DNA from: Clostridiales bacterium DTU023
Lineage (GTDB): Bacteria; Bacillota; Clostridia; Saccharofermentanales; DTU023
Assembly: GCA_001512945.1 (NCBI GenBank)
Contig: LFTF01000131.1
Span: 1 to 26,489 of the forward strand
Direction of reading: 5' to 3'
Length of the DNA stretch: 26,489 bases
Under the pieces are notes generated by a model. The model saw nothing but the letters and a program-made list of their open reading frames with translations. It was not told the origin of the DNA and searched no databases. How positions within the stretch are numbered: the stretch's first letter is position 1; each line of letters starts with the position of its first letter. Shown here in pieces: positions 1 to 8,163 of the stretch. The position numbers and the translations under genes are program-made.

Positions 1-1246
1 GTGTTTCTGGCATGCTTAATAAAAGTGGGATTCTCAAGATCAAATCGATACCTACATAAATGACAAACACATATTGCGGGCCAATTTTATCCCAAATAAG
101 ACCTCCGACCAACGCCATCCCGGCTGCAGAGAGTGCTTTGACGAGTCGATTGATCCCCAACCATCGCCCCATTTGTTCTGCAGGAACCAACTCCACCTCG
201 ATGGCCCCCGTGATTGGACCTATGATGTAGTAAAAACCTAGGAAAATACCAGATGTTATTAAAAATGTGGGCGATGGGACCCAGATTAGGATCAAATTGG
301 CAAGCCAAAATAGCGGTATAAGGATGAGTAAGATTTTTTTACGGCCGATTTTGTCTGCGATTACGCCAACTGGTAATCCGAATATAATCGTGGTAAGGGC
401 AGTCGCTGTAACCATGGCTCCCAGGATATATCCGCTTGCACCTTTTGCTTCTTGTGCAAAAACTTGAGTGAAAGGAATAACCATCCCGTATGGAAGATTG
501 TTGAGTGCTCCAATAAATAGCCATTTTTGCGCGCTGCGATTGCCCTTAAGCATTTTTATGCCATCTATTATCATATGTGTACCGGGATTACTTTTTGATA
601 CCCATTTGCGATTGGATAGCTGAGTCCAAACAAGAATCAGTGAAAGTGTTGATATGGTGACCGCCACATAAAACAGGGGTCTGATGCCTGTGACATTAAC
701 TCCGCCAAAGTGCGCTACCAGGAAAGCCGCAATCATAGGCCCCGCGATACCCAAAAATCCGGCTGCCACAGTTTCACAAAGCATCATGCCTCTGGCTCGA
801 TCTTTGTTTTGCAAACTATTTCCACATATCGTCGCGCAACTGTGTCCCGAACTACCCTGCCCTATCCAATAAATGGTCATAGCCAAGACGCAAATCAACC
901 AGTTTGGCGCGAGAGCATAAATCAGGTAAGCGGTCATCAGCATGCTTATTCCAAAGAGATATACTTTTTTGGGACCATTCCGGTCAATAAGCACACCCAT
1001 AAATGGGCCAAGTAGGCCTGCTATCACCATGCTGATACTGTTGACCAGACCAAGTTGGGTCTTTGTGGCGCCAAGCGCAACAATGTAGATCGAAAGGTAG
1101 GGTACGACCATCTGGTATCCAAATCTCTCTAGAGAAGATCGGGCGACGGTGACTTTCCAATCGTGATCCTGTCTTTTCCAGAATCGGAAAATGCCTGTCA
1201 ATACGTTTGTTCGAGCCGTCGTCTTGGTTTCCTCTTTGGTATTCAT
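1..1246 (-). CDS. MFS transporter, 3' end cut by window edge
   Basis: An open frame runs from an ATG at 1246 leftwards to the edge of the window without a stop, giving about 415 visible residues. The protein is highly hydrophobic with about 12 membrane segments. Two copies of the MFS motif A lie in the loops after TM2 and TM8: GVLIDRNGPKKVYLFG in the first half and GVIADKIGRKKILL in the second half. This is the classic two-bundle arrangement of a major facilitator. The substrate cannot be told from sequence; a drug or small-metabolite exporter is as likely as a sugar carrier. The start follows a weak site (AAGGGA, about 16 nt upstream), and no better in-frame start is visible. The gene stands alone on its strand, with tRNA-Lys and its terminator upstream. 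Family assignment is secure; substrate is unknown. Confidence 0.88.
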   Translation of the reverse strand, partial: MNTKEETKTTARTNVLTGIFRFWKRQDHDWKVTVARSSLERFGYQMVVPYLSIYIVALGATKTQLGLVNSISMVIAGLLGPFMGVLIDRNGPKKVYLFGISMLMTAYLIYALAPNWLICVLAMTIYWIGQGSSGHSCATICGNSLQNKDRARGMMLCETVAAGFLGIAGPMIAAFLVAHFGGVNVTGIRPLFYVAVTISTLSLILVWTQLSNRKWVSKSNPGTHMIIDGIKMLKGNRSAQKWLFIGALNNLPYGMVIPFTQVFAQEAKGASGYILGAMVTATALTTIIFGLPVGVIADKIGRKKILLILIPLFWLANLILIWVPSPTFLITSGIFLGFYYIIGPITGAIEVELVPAEQMGRWLGINRLVKALSAAGMALVGGLIWDKIGPQYVFVIYVGIDLILRIPLLLSMPET

Positions 1247-1249
1247 ACT

Positions 1250-1307
1250 GACAATATCGTATCCCTTCGCGTTATGTACAAATAGTTAAATGTATTTCAA
1301 TATTGTC
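1250..1307. promoter_or_regulatory. Inverted repeat upstream of the MFS gene
   Basis: GACAATAT at 1250-1257 is repeated in inverted form as ATATTGTC at 1300-1307, both just upstream of the MFS start. On the minus strand a weak promoter-like pair, TTGGTC and TACATT with 17 nt between, overlaps the distal arm. This could be an operator for a local regulator, but no regulator gene is visible and an 8-bp match in AT-rich DNA can arise by chance. Confidence 0.25.
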
Positions 1308-1380
1308 CTTCGACCAAGCGAATATGTCAATTAATTATTTATGGGCTTGTATCTGACACAAGATACCGTGATCATTATCA

Positions 1381-1419
1381 TAAAGAAAACCCCCGAAGAC
1401 CTTGAGCCTTGGGGGTTAA
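1381..1419 (-). terminator. Rho-independent terminator after tRNA-Lys
   Basis: On the minus strand AACCCCC, followed by AAGGC, pairs with GTCTT and GGGGGTT around a short loop with one bulged C, and is followed by TTTTCTTT. It begins a few bases after the tRNA-Lys CCA end, so it should end the tRNA transcript before the MFS gene. Confidence 0.85.
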
Positions 1420-1421
1420 CT

Positions 1422-1497
1422 TGGTACACCATCGGGGATTCGAACCCCGGACCCACTGATTAAGAGTCAGTTGCTCTGCCGACTGAGCTAATGGTGC
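1422..1497 (-). tRNA. tRNA-Lys (anticodon CTT)
   Basis: A complete cloverleaf reads on the minus strand. The acceptor arm GCACCAT pairs with ATGGTGT (one G-U pair), the D arm is GCTC/GAGC, the anticodon stem ACTGA/TCAGT encloses loop CTCTTAA with anticodon CTT, and the T arm CGGGG/CCCCG encloses TTCGAAT. The discriminator base is A and the CCA end is encoded. It reads AAG codons. It lies 36 nt downstream of kbl on the same strand with its own near-perfect promoter. Confidence 0.97.
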
Positions 1498-1508
1498 GAA
1501 CAACGGTT

Positions 1509-1537
1509 ATTATAAGAGCAGATATTTAATTTGTCAA
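1509..1537 (-). promoter_or_regulatory. Consensus sigma-A promoter of tRNA-Lys
   Basis: On the minus strand TTGACA (1532-1537) and TATAAT (1509-1514) are separated by exactly 17 nt, a perfect consensus housekeeping promoter. The predicted start lies a few bases before the tRNA 5' end. The -35 hexamer contains the kbl stop codon TGA (1534-1536), so the promoter begins inside the end of kbl. Confidence 0.9.
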
Positions 1538-2721
1538 AGCTCGAATTTTTCTTTTGCTTTCGCGAAACATTCAAGCGCAAAATCAAGCTCTTCTTTGGTG
1601 TGAGCAGCCGATACCTGTGTCCGGATACGTGCCTTACCTTGCGGGACAACCGGGAATTTGAACGCGATGACGTAAACGCCCAGACCGAGCAGGTAGTCGG
1701 CAACCGCGATCGCTTTCACGGCGTCATAAATCATAACGGGAACGATCGGGTGAACGCCGGGAATGATGTCAAGCCCATTTCGTTCGAGACCCTCTCTAAA
1801 ATACTTGGTATTTTCGTTGAGACGATCAATCAGAACGTGATCGCGATCTAACAATTCAAGCACTTTCAGCGATGTGGACACAATAGCCGGAGCCAGTGTA
1901 TTAGAAAAAAGATAAGGTCTGCTCTTCTGACGCAGCCAATCGATCACAGGCTTCTTTGACATCGTAAAGCCGCCAGAAGCACCTCCCAAAGCCTTGCCAA
2001 GCGTACTTGTCATGATATCAATCCGTCCTATGACACCACAGTATTCCGGTGTTCCGCGACCTGTCGCGCCAACAAACCCTGATGCGTGTGAATCATCTAC
2101 CATCACAAGCGCGTCGTACTGTTCGGCAAGATCACAGATAGACTTCAAGTCAGCGATAATACCATCCATGGAAAACACGCCATCAGTCGCGATGAGTTTG
2201 ATGCGCGCGCCATTTGTGTCCGCTTCTTTGAGACGCTCTTCCAGTTCGACCATGTCGTTATTGTGGTAAAGATAGCGCTTCGCTTTGCTGAGCCGAACAC
2301 CGTCAATGATACTGGCATGATTCAACCGGTCACTGATCACCGCGTCTTGCTCTGTTAGAATCGTCTCGAACAATCCGCCGTTGGCATCAAAACACGATGA
2401 ATACAAAATAGTATCTTCGAAGCCGAAAAATTGCGCCAGTTCTCGCTCGAGATTTTTATGCTGAACCTGTGTACCACAGATAAAGCGTACAGAAGACAGA
2501 CCGTATCCCCAAACGTCATAGCTGTCAATTGCAGCCTTACGCAGTTCTTCGTTGTTGGCCAAGCCAAGATAATTGTTGGCACACATATTGATAAGTCCCT
2601 TCTTATCTTGCGTGTCAATCTTGCTTCCCTGCGGTACTGTCAGCACACGTTCCTCACTGTAAACACCCGCCAATTTCAAAGCTTCAAGTTCCTTTGCGAT
2701 AAAACTGATTCCTGTTTTCAT
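1534..2721 (-). CDS. kbl: Glycine C-acetyltransferase (2-amino-3-ketobutyrate CoA ligase)
   Basis: This is a PLP-dependent enzyme of the alpha-oxoamine synthase family. It interconverts 2-amino-3-ketobutyrate plus CoA with glycine plus acetyl-CoA, the second step of threonine breakdown through threonine dehydrogenase. The 395-residue length matches Kbl. Visible motifs are CANNYLG near the N-terminus, ISDRLNHASIIDG, the cofactor-binding DDSHASG at about 209-215, and the PLP lysine in STLGKALGGASGG at about residue 243. Position 2727 offers an upstream TTG, but GGAAGAGGG lies 7 nt before the ATG at 2721 and would be too close to the TTG, so I chose the ATG. A separate promoter lies just upstream. 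The usual partner tdh is not in the window. Another alpha-oxoamine synthase (for example a BioF-like enzyme) is the alternative, but overall similarity favours Kbl. Confidence 0.93.
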   Translation of the reverse strand: MKTGISFIAKELEALKLAGVYSEERVLTVPQGSKIDTQDKKGLINMCANNYLGLANNEELRKAAIDSYDVWGYGLSSVRFICGTQVQHKNLERELAQFFGFEDTILYSSCFDANGGLFETILTEQDAVISDRLNHASIIDGVRLSKAKRYLYHNNDMVELEERLKEADTNGARIKLIATDGVFSMDGIIADLKSICDLAEQYDALVMVDDSHASGFVGATGRGTPEYCGVIGRIDIMTSTLGKALGGASGGFTMSKKPVIDWLRQKSRPYLFSNTLAPAIVSTSLKVLELLDRDHVLIDRLNENTKYFREGLERNGLDIIPGVHPIVPVMIYDAVKAIAVADYLLGLGVYVIAFKFPVVPQGKARIRTQVSAAHTKEELDFALECFAKAKEKFEL

Positions 2722-2772
2722 AATCAATCCCTCTTCCTTTTGTGTCGCGCCTGAACGCTATCCCACTAAAAT

Positions 2773-2801
2773 ATTATATTGTTTAATTACGCCATTTACA
2801 A
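2773..2801 (-). promoter_or_regulatory. Sigma-A promoter of kbl
   Basis: On the minus strand TTGTAA (2796-2801) and TATAAT (2773-2778) are separated by 17 nt. They lie in the gap between the YhaN-like gene stop and kbl, about 50 nt upstream of the kbl start. kbl can therefore be transcribed separately from its upstream neighbour. Confidence 0.75.
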
Positions 2802-2811
2802 TTCTATCGAA

Positions 2812-5148
2812 TCATCCAATATCATAAACCTTCATTTTTCTTGTCTTCGCAATCTCAGTTAACTGCGGATCATGCGTAAAATATATTACCTGTCGGCCTG
2901 TTTCAAGCGTCCATTCTTCTAACGTGCTTACCAATTCGTCCTGAAGTGAATACTCATCTGGAATTTTCGGATTCATCCATATGAGCGGGAAAACCATTGT
3001 CTGTTGCTGACCTTGTAGACTAGATAATGCGAGACGAAACGCCATATAGCGGAGCTCCGAAGGTGAAGACAAAAATATAGAATCATCAATCGTCTCGGTC
3101 AGCGACTCAGGGATCGCCTTCAGATCAAGCGATTTTGGAGTTCTCATCGCAATTCCCGGAGCTGACACGGGTTCCATTTGCAATGTTTTACCGGAACGAC
3201 GCCCCATCAATCGAGTAATGTAGCCAGCCGTGCGAGCCATACACAACATGACATCGATTTCCGTCCATGAGGCAAGCAGTTCCTCAAGCCAAGCAATCGC
3301 GCTGGACAACCTTAAGAGGTCATTGCGCGCCTCGAAAACGGATTCTTGCAACGCGTCTCTTTTGCGATCAAGACTTCCAATGGTGACCGATGCTTCCCGA
3401 GATACTTTTAAGATGGACTTTTCGTCCCTAATTTCAGTTGAAAGCTTGTCGATCCGGCCGCCAATCTCCGTTCTTTGATCTGAAATTTGACGCATACGTT
3501 CCGGATCATAGAAGAGCTCTTTAGTGTAGACGCTATTGTCCGATTGACCAGGGCAATTGAAATCACCGTATAGTTTCTGGCAGACGTTCTCATATTCACG
3601 GAGCATTTCATCGTCAGACCGACCATGCTTGAGTTCTGCAATTCGCCTCAATAAATCGGATACTGTCTCATTGTATTTCGCACTTGAATCGCGCTGTCGC
3701 GACAGCGTGATAATAATATCGTCAATTTCATCAATTTCACTTGGACCGGCATATTGACTCACGGACCGAAGCAAGTCTGCACGTGTATAGCGAAGATTGC
3801 GATTGAGCATCTCCACTCGAATACCTAGTTGGGAGTCTTCTTGTTCAAGCGCTTCAATCAATTCTCCATACTCAGCAAGCTTAACAAGTGATGATGAGAT
3901 CAATGAGTCAATGTATCGAATTTCTTCTTGAATATTATCATGTTCAGCTTGCTCATTGAGAACCCCTCGTTGCTGTCGCATATCCTCGTAACCACTGAGC
4001 AGTTTCCGTACGGGAACAACGATGGCAATCAGGAGTGAGACGCCAATCAACACAATGCCCGGTGTCGTGTAAAAAAGAGTCAAGAGTAATCCTGCCGAAA
4101 AAAGTAACAGTGAAAAAAGAATAATCAGGTGATTGCTCGTCGGAAAAGTTGCTTGAACTCGATCTTGATCAGACTCTATCTCGACAATTTTTGGTAATGG
4201 GTGAACATCAAGCTCATGTTCGAGATGTTTCTTTTGCTCTTGCAGGTCATTAATTTGTCTTGCGAGCAATATACGTTCTTGTTCTGCCGTCATCTTCTCT
4301 TTACGTTTTTGATCTAACTCATCTCGCGCGAGATTGGCTTCATTTTCGATCTCTTGAACGTCAATCCTTACACGTGCAAGATCTGTAAGCTCGTGTACAG
4401 TGATGTTATGGCCAAGATTTGTGATACGTGATCCATAGGCGCCCTCGCGTTCTTCTGTTTCCCTTAATTGTCCTCTCAAGTTGAGCAGAGACTCATACTC
4501 TGCCTTCATGGCAAGCAACTTGCCCTGTCTTTGATCTTGGGCCAGACGAAGATCTTCCGCTTTGAGATCAGCAAGCCTTTGTTGCTTGTCTTCGATGGCA
4601 AGAGCCAGGTTTCTGTCACTCACTACGTCACTCTTGTGGTGCTCAATCTCTCGCTCACATTCCGACAATTCTGCAAGCAATGACGCTAAATATCCCTGTC
4701 TTCTGCCCGTGCCAAACAAATGGGTGTGCGATTCAATATATCGCCCTAAAAGCGATTCAATGTATATTTTCTTTGCCTTACCTGTGAGATTGCGATCTGC
4801 CAACCGTCCTAAATCTAGCTGAGATCCTAGCAACTCGCTTTCTCTGCCAACTAGCGACTGTCGAAAATAGTGCTCCCATCCCCGATCTTCCTGATCGGTC
4901 GAGTATAAGACAGTGTTGCCATCCTTTTGAAAGACAAATTGCCACAAATCGTGGTCGTTTTCATTTATTTCCGAAATTGGTGCGCCAGATGCATGGGTAA
5001 GTTTGAATTGAAGCCTAGTAAATAAAGATGAAGCGAAATCGCCTGCTTCGCCATTGATGAATGTTACGCCACGACCGACTGGCATGCGGCTGCGCTGACT
5101 TTCGTTGACCGGATGGTCGGTCGCCCAACGGATTTCCAAAACCTGCAT
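2812..5148 (-). CDS. YhaN-like AAA/SMC-type coiled-coil membrane protein with eroded ATPase motifs
   Basis: This 778-residue protein has the architecture of the YhaN family (SMC/Rad50-like ATPases with a membrane hairpin). It has an N-terminal half-ATPase (about 1-150), a long charged coiled coil (about 155-315), two adjacent membrane helices (about 340-380), a second coiled coil (about 385-630) and a C-terminal half-ATPase (about 685-778). The C-terminal part keeps a signature-like SSPSELRYMAFRLAL (about 694-708) and an H-loop QVIYFTHD (753-760). However, the Walker A region reads INGEAGDFASSL (31-42) with no GKS/T, and the Walker B region reads FPLIWMNPKIPDE (720-732) without the expected acidic pair. 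It is probably not a normal ATPase. The ATG at 5148 follows GAGGT by 6 nt. It stands alone, divergent from ferritin. B. subtilis YhaN works with YhaM/YhaO; neither is seen here. Function unknown. Confidence 0.7.
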   Translation of the reverse strand: MQVLEIRWATDHPVNESQRSRMPVGRGVTFINGEAGDFASSLFTRLQFKLTHASGAPISEINENDHDLWQFVFQKDGNTVLYSTDQEDRGWEHYFRQSLVGRESELLGSQLDLGRLADRNLTGKAKKIYIESLLGRYIESHTHLFGTGRRQGYLASLLAELSECEREIEHHKSDVVSDRNLALAIEDKQQRLADLKAEDLRLAQDQRQGKLLAMKAEYESLLNLRGQLRETEEREGAYGSRITNLGHNITVHELTDLARVRIDVQEIENEANLARDELDQKRKEKMTAEQERILLARQINDLQEQKKHLEHELDVHPLPKIVEIESDQDRVQATFPTSNHLIILFSLLLFSAGLLLTLFYTTPGIVLIGVSLLIAIVVPVRKLLSGYEDMRQQRGVLNEQAEHDNIQEEIRYIDSLISSSLVKLAEYGELIEALEQEDSQLGIRVEMLNRNLRYTRADLLRSVSQYAGPSEIDEIDDIIITLSRQRDSSAKYNETVSDLLRRIAELKHGRSDDEMLREYENVCQKLYGDFNCPGQSDNSVYTKELFYDPERMRQISDQRTEIGGRIDKLSTEIRDEKSILKVSREASVTIGSLDRKRDALQESVFEARNDLLRLSSAIAWLEELLASWTEIDVMLCMARTAGYITRLMGRRSGKTLQMEPVSAPGIAMRTPKSLDLKAIPESLTETIDDSIFLSSPSELRYMAFRLALSSLQGQQQTMVFPLIWMNPKIPDEYSLQDELVSTLEEWTLETGRQVIYFTHDPQLTEIAKTRKMKVYDIG

Positions 5149-5392
5149 GACTTTACCTCATGGTTCAAGTCAGGATACATCTCCTGCACCCTTACTGTAT
5201 CACGAATTACCGGCGCCGCGTATCTATTAAACACATCGATGCAGCCCGTGTACATGGATTAGAAGTAACACGCGACACGACTCTCGTGATGTGTAGATAT
5301 ATAATAGAAGAGTATAAATTTATAACAAGTCCTCGGAAACTAAAACAGTCTATACAGTTGCCGCGTGACCATAAGAAAGTGAGAACAAGACT
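5149..5392. promoter_or_regulatory. Divergent intergenic region between the YhaN-like gene and ferritin
   Basis: This 244-bp region is the largest gene-free stretch in the window. It should hold the promoters of both flanking genes. On the plus strand a TATAAT hexamer at 5300-5305 lies about 90 nt before the ferritin start, but I see no good -35 at 17 nt. A 12-bp perfect palindrome, TATAAATTTATA, follows at 5313-5324. A 78-codon open frame crosses the region but has no ribosome-binding site and no recognisable product. Confidence 0.45.
5313..5324. promoter_or_regulatory. AT-rich palindrome, candidate operator for ferritin
   Basis: TATAAATTTATA is a perfect 12-bp palindrome located 8 bp downstream of a TATAAT box and about 70 bp before the ferritin ATG. 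Ferritin genes in Bacillota are often controlled by Fur- or PerR-type repressors that bind AT-rich inverted repeats. The match to a PerR box is only partial, so assigning a regulator is inference. Confidence 0.3.
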
Positions 5393-5917
5393 ATGAAGAT
5401 GACAGAAAAAGTAAGAAATCTTATTAACGAACAAATCAATAAGGAATACTTTTCGGCCTTCCTTTATCTCTCGATGAGCGATTGGCTAAACCAGCAAGAA
5501 TGGCCAGGCGCGGCGAATTGGATGTATGTCCAGTATAAGGAAGAGATAGTACATGCAGAAGGTTTTGTGCGTTACATGGCAATGCGCGGAGAAAAAATCG
5601 AACTCAAACCAATCGAAGAACCTAAACATGAGTGGAACAGCGTACTTGAGACTTTTGAGGAAGCTCTCGCACACGAGAAGTACATCACTGCCGCGATTGA
5701 AAAAGTTGCGAAAGCAGCCGAGGAAGACGGAGATCGCGCGGCAAAACTATTCCTAGATTGGTATGTCCTTGAGCAGGTTGAAGAAGAAGTCAACGGCGAA
5801 GACAACGTTATGCTGTGGAAAAAGGCCGGAGATCATCCCGGTGCACTCTTCTCACTTGACAGGCAGTACGCGGCACGCACCTTTGTCGCAGACGAGATTC
5901 CGCATCTTGACAACTGA
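5393..5917 (+). CDS. ftnA: Ferritin (non-heme iron storage protein)
   Basis: This is a bacterial FtnA-type ferritin of 174 residues, which assembles into a 24-subunit shell, oxidises Fe(II) and stores Fe(III). Ferroxidase ligands are visible: E18 in NKEYFSAFLYLSM, the pair E51/H54 in YKEEIVHAEGF, E95 on the third helix, and E127, Q128 and E131 in LEQVEEEVNGED. The four-helix-bundle length and the C-terminal LDRQYAAR segment fit the family. No heme-binding methionine pattern of bacterioferritin is obvious. The first ATG (5393) and a second two codons later are both possible; the ribosome site is weak (AAGTGAG). It is monocistronic, ending in a strong terminator, and divergent from the YhaN-like gene. 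Iron- or peroxide-dependent control is likely but not shown. Confidence 0.96.
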   Translation: MKMTEKVRNLINEQINKEYFSAFLYLSMSDWLNQQEWPGAANWMYVQYKEEIVHAEGFVRYMAMRGEKIELKPIEEPKHEWNSVLETFEEALAHEKYITAAIEKVAKAAEEDGDRAAKLFLDWYVLEQVEEEVNGEDNVMLWKKAGDHPGALFSLDRQYAARTFVADEIPHLDN

Positions 5918-5947
5918 TACCAAATCATTAACTCCTACTTATCTGAG

Positions 5948-5982
5948 ACGGCCATCACATATGTGGTGGCCGTTTAATAATA
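5948..5982 (+). terminator. Terminator after ferritin
   Basis: ACGGCCATCAC pairs with GTGGTGGCCGT around the loop ATAT (11 bp with one T-G pair), followed by the T-rich TTAATAATATTT. It lies about 30 nt after the ferritin stop and separates ferritin from the tRNA-Thr promoter. Confidence 0.85.
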
Positions 5983-5995
5983 TTTCGTCAGGTGC

Positions 5996-6024
5996 TTGAC
6001 ACGCCTGCGTAACGTTTGTAAGAT
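5996..6024 (+). promoter_or_regulatory. Sigma-A promoter of tRNA-Thr
   Basis: TTGACA at 5996-6001 and TAAGAT at 6019-6024 are separated by 17 nt. The tRNA begins 12 nt after the -10 box, as expected for a stable-RNA promoter. Confidence 0.88.
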
Positions 6025-6035
6025 AGTTAACGATC

Positions 6036-6110
6036 GCCGAAGTGGCTCAGTGGTAGAGCAATTCACTCGTAATGAATAGGTCGTGAGTTCGACTCTCACC
6101 TTCGGCTCCA
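6036..6110 (+). tRNA. tRNA-Thr (anticodon CGT)
   Basis: A full cloverleaf is present. The acceptor GCCGAAG pairs with CTTCGGC, the D arm is GCTC/GAGC, the anticodon stem ATTCA/TGAAT holds loop CTCGTAA with anticodon CGT, and the T arm GTGAG/CTCAC holds TTCGACT. The discriminator is T and CCA is encoded. It reads ACG codons. It has its own promoter and terminator. Confidence 0.96.
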
Positions 6111-6114
6111 CGAA

Positions 6115-6143
6115 AAAGCCCGTCTCTCGACGGGCTTTCAATT
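6115..6143. terminator. Bidirectional terminator between tRNA-Thr and tkt
   Basis: AAAGCCCGTC pairs perfectly with GACGGGCTTT around loop TCTC. It is flanked by T-rich DNA on the right and A-rich DNA on the left. It can therefore end both the plus-strand tRNA-Thr transcript and the converging minus-strand tkt transcript. Confidence 0.88.
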
Positions 6144-6162
6144 TACCATTATCTTATCAGCA

Positions 6163-8151
6163 TCAACCTTGCACGAGTTCGCGTGCCACCGTTTCGACAT
6201 GTTCCGCCGTAAATCCTAATTGTTTCATCACGACTCCACCGGGAGCAGATGCCCCGAATCGATCCATTCCGATACCTGCGCCATCTAGGCCAATATACCG
6301 ATGCCAAGGAAGAAGGGATCCTGCTTCTACGGCAAGCCTTTTACGACATCCGATTGGAAGTACCTCTTCTCTGTAAACTTGGTCTTGAGCCTCAAACCGT
6401 TCCATCGAGACCATCGAGACAACCCTCGCGCGAATTCCGTCCATTTTGAGCAGATCGGCAGCCTCGATTGCCAACGATAATTCAGATCCCGAAGCCAAAA
6501 TGATAAGATCCGGTTTACTGCCTCCATCACGGACAATGTATGCGCCCCGATCCACAAGATCCGGACGTGTCTCGTCGGCTGAGATCGCTTGACGTGACAA
6601 TACAAGAACGGACGGCCCGTCATTGTGAAGCGCCTCAAACCATGCAGCAGCTGTTTCATCACGTCCCGCGGGCCGGAATACGGTCATTCCGGGAATCGAT
6701 CGAAGCATCGTCAGTTGTTCAATAGGTTGGTGTGTTGGACCATCCTCTCCCACAGCGATACTGTCATGAGTCAAAATGTAAATAACCGGTAGATGCATCA
6801 ACGCAGCTAATCTGATTGATGCTTTCATATAATCTGAAAAAATGAGGAATGTCGCTACATAAGGGCGCAAAGCTCCATGAAGAGCTATTCCGTTAGCCAT
6901 GGCTGCCATCGCATGTTCCCGAACCCCGAAGTGAATCGTTTTTCCTTCTGGGGTTGACGCTGAGAATGACTGCGCGCCTTGAATAGTCGTATTGTTTGAA
7001 GGTGCCAGATCCGCGCTTCCTCCAAACAAATAAGATGTCTTACTCGCGATGAGGTTGAGAGCCCGCCCTGATGTCACGCGCGTCGCTTCATCCTTGGTCG
7101 ATAGTTCGACAAGCTCTTCAAGAGTCAGCGAATCGAGATCCATTCCATTACGCGCACTTTCAAACGACAACGCAAGTTCGGGATTTGCCGCTGCCCACTC
7201 ATCGTATTCATGCTGCCAGCCAAGTTCGGCTGTTCCCAGATCCTCAGATAGCGATCGGCAGTGTTCGAGTATGTCGTGTGGCACTTCAAACACAGCCAAT
7301 TCAGATGGCCAACCGAGCGCTTGTTTCGTCACCGCAAGATTTTCTTCGCCAAGCGGAGCTCCGTGTGAAGCTGCCAGACCAACAAGAGGTGAACCGTATC
7401 CGATCTTAGTTTTGACGCGAATTAGTGAAGGCCTGTCATCGCGGTTCTTCGCCTCATCCAACGCCCGCGAGATGGCATCGCGATCGTTACCGTCGGGAAC
7501 CTCCAGGACATGCCAGCCATATGACTCAAATCGGAGACCGACATCTTCCGTGAACGCGAGATCGGTTGAACCTTCGATGCTGATGCTATTGTCATCGTAA
7601 AGGACAATCAGCTTGCCGAGCTTCAGTGTTCCGGCAAGAGACGCCGCTTCACTTGACAAGCCTTCCATCAAGTCACCGTCACTGCAAAGGACAAAGGTCC
7701 TGTGATCGATAATTTTATGTTCTTGCGTATTCAGCATCGCCGCAAGATGTGCTTCGGCCATCGCCATGCCACAGCCTGTCGCGAATCCCTGGCCGAGTGG
7801 TCCTGTCGTTGTTTCAACGCCAACCGTGTGCCCATATTCGGGGTGACCGGGCGTCAAGCTCTGCCATTGTCTGAATGAAGCGAGGTCATCTGTTGAGAGA
7901 CCATATCCAAAAAGATACAGCAAAGAGTAAAGCAGCATAGATCCATGTCCGGCTGACAGGACAAATCGATCGCGGTTAATCCAGTCCGGATTTTTCGGAT
8001 TGTGTCTCATATGATGGGCCCAGAGCTCGTATGCCATCGGAGCCGCTCCCAGCGGAAGACCCGGGTGTCCAGATCTCGCTTTTTCAACACCCTCTATGGA
8101 AAGTACACGCACCGCCGCGACTGTTCGATCATCCATCCGTCTGTTTCTCAT
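6163..8151 (-). CDS. tkt: Transketolase
   Basis: This is a full-length transketolase of 662 residues. It is the thiamine-diphosphate enzyme that moves two-carbon units between ketose and aldose phosphates in the non-oxidative pentose phosphate pathway. It carries the substrate-site histidine motif [12 protein letters not shown], the cofactor and metal motif SDGDLMEG followed by [18 protein letters not shown], and the pyrimidine-domain [13 protein letters not shown] with the catalytic glutamate. Many Clostridia carry transketolase split into two genes; here it is a single chain. The start codon has AAGGAG 8 nt upstream, and the TAA stop of secA overlaps that ribosome site, so translation is probably coupled to secA. 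It is the last gene of the minus-strand block, ending at a bidirectional hairpin. It links sugar phosphate supply to ribose-5-phosphate, the substrate of the PRPP synthetases 16 kb away. Confidence 0.97.
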   Translation of the reverse strand: MRNRRMDDRTVAAVRVLSIEGVEKARSGHPGLPLGAAPMAYELWAHHMRHNPKNPDWINRDRFVLSAGHGSMLLYSLLYLFGYGLSTDDLASFRQWQSLTPGHPEYGHTVGVETTTGPLGQGFATGCGMAMAEAHLAAMLNTQEHKIIDHRTFVLCSDGDLMEGLSSEAASLAGTLKLGKLIVLYDDNSISIEGSTDLAFTEDVGLRFESYGWHVLEVPDGNDRDAISRALDEAKNRDDRPSLIRVKTKIGYGSPLVGLAASHGAPLGEENLAVTKQALGWPSELAVFEVPHDILEHCRSLSEDLGTAELGWQHEYDEWAAANPELALSFESARNGMDLDSLTLEELVELSTKDEATRVTSGRALNLIASKTSYLFGGSADLAPSNNTTIQGAQSFSASTPEGKTIHFGVREHAMAAMANGIALHGALRPYVATFLIFSDYMKASIRLAALMHLPVIYILTHDSIAVGEDGPTHQPIEQLTMLRSIPGMTVFRPAGRDETAAAWFEALHNDGPSVLVLSRQAISADETRPDLVDRGAYIVRDGGSKPDLIILASGSELSLAIEAADLLKMDGIRARVVSMVSMERFEAQDQVYREEVLPIGCRKRLAVEAGSLLPWHRYIGLDGAGIGMDRFGASAPGGVVMKQLGFTAEHVETVARELVQG

Positions 8152-8163
8152 GCGATTGACTCC

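Noticed and set aside
5160..5396. 78-codon plus-strand frame ending on the ferritin start codon
   Set aside because: No ribosome-binding site, no recognisable product, and it covers the region that must hold the divergent promoters.
7049..7600. 183-codon plus-strand open frame inside tkt
   Set aside because: It is antisense to the well-conserved transketolase, is serine/arginine-rich as shadow frames are, and resembles no family.
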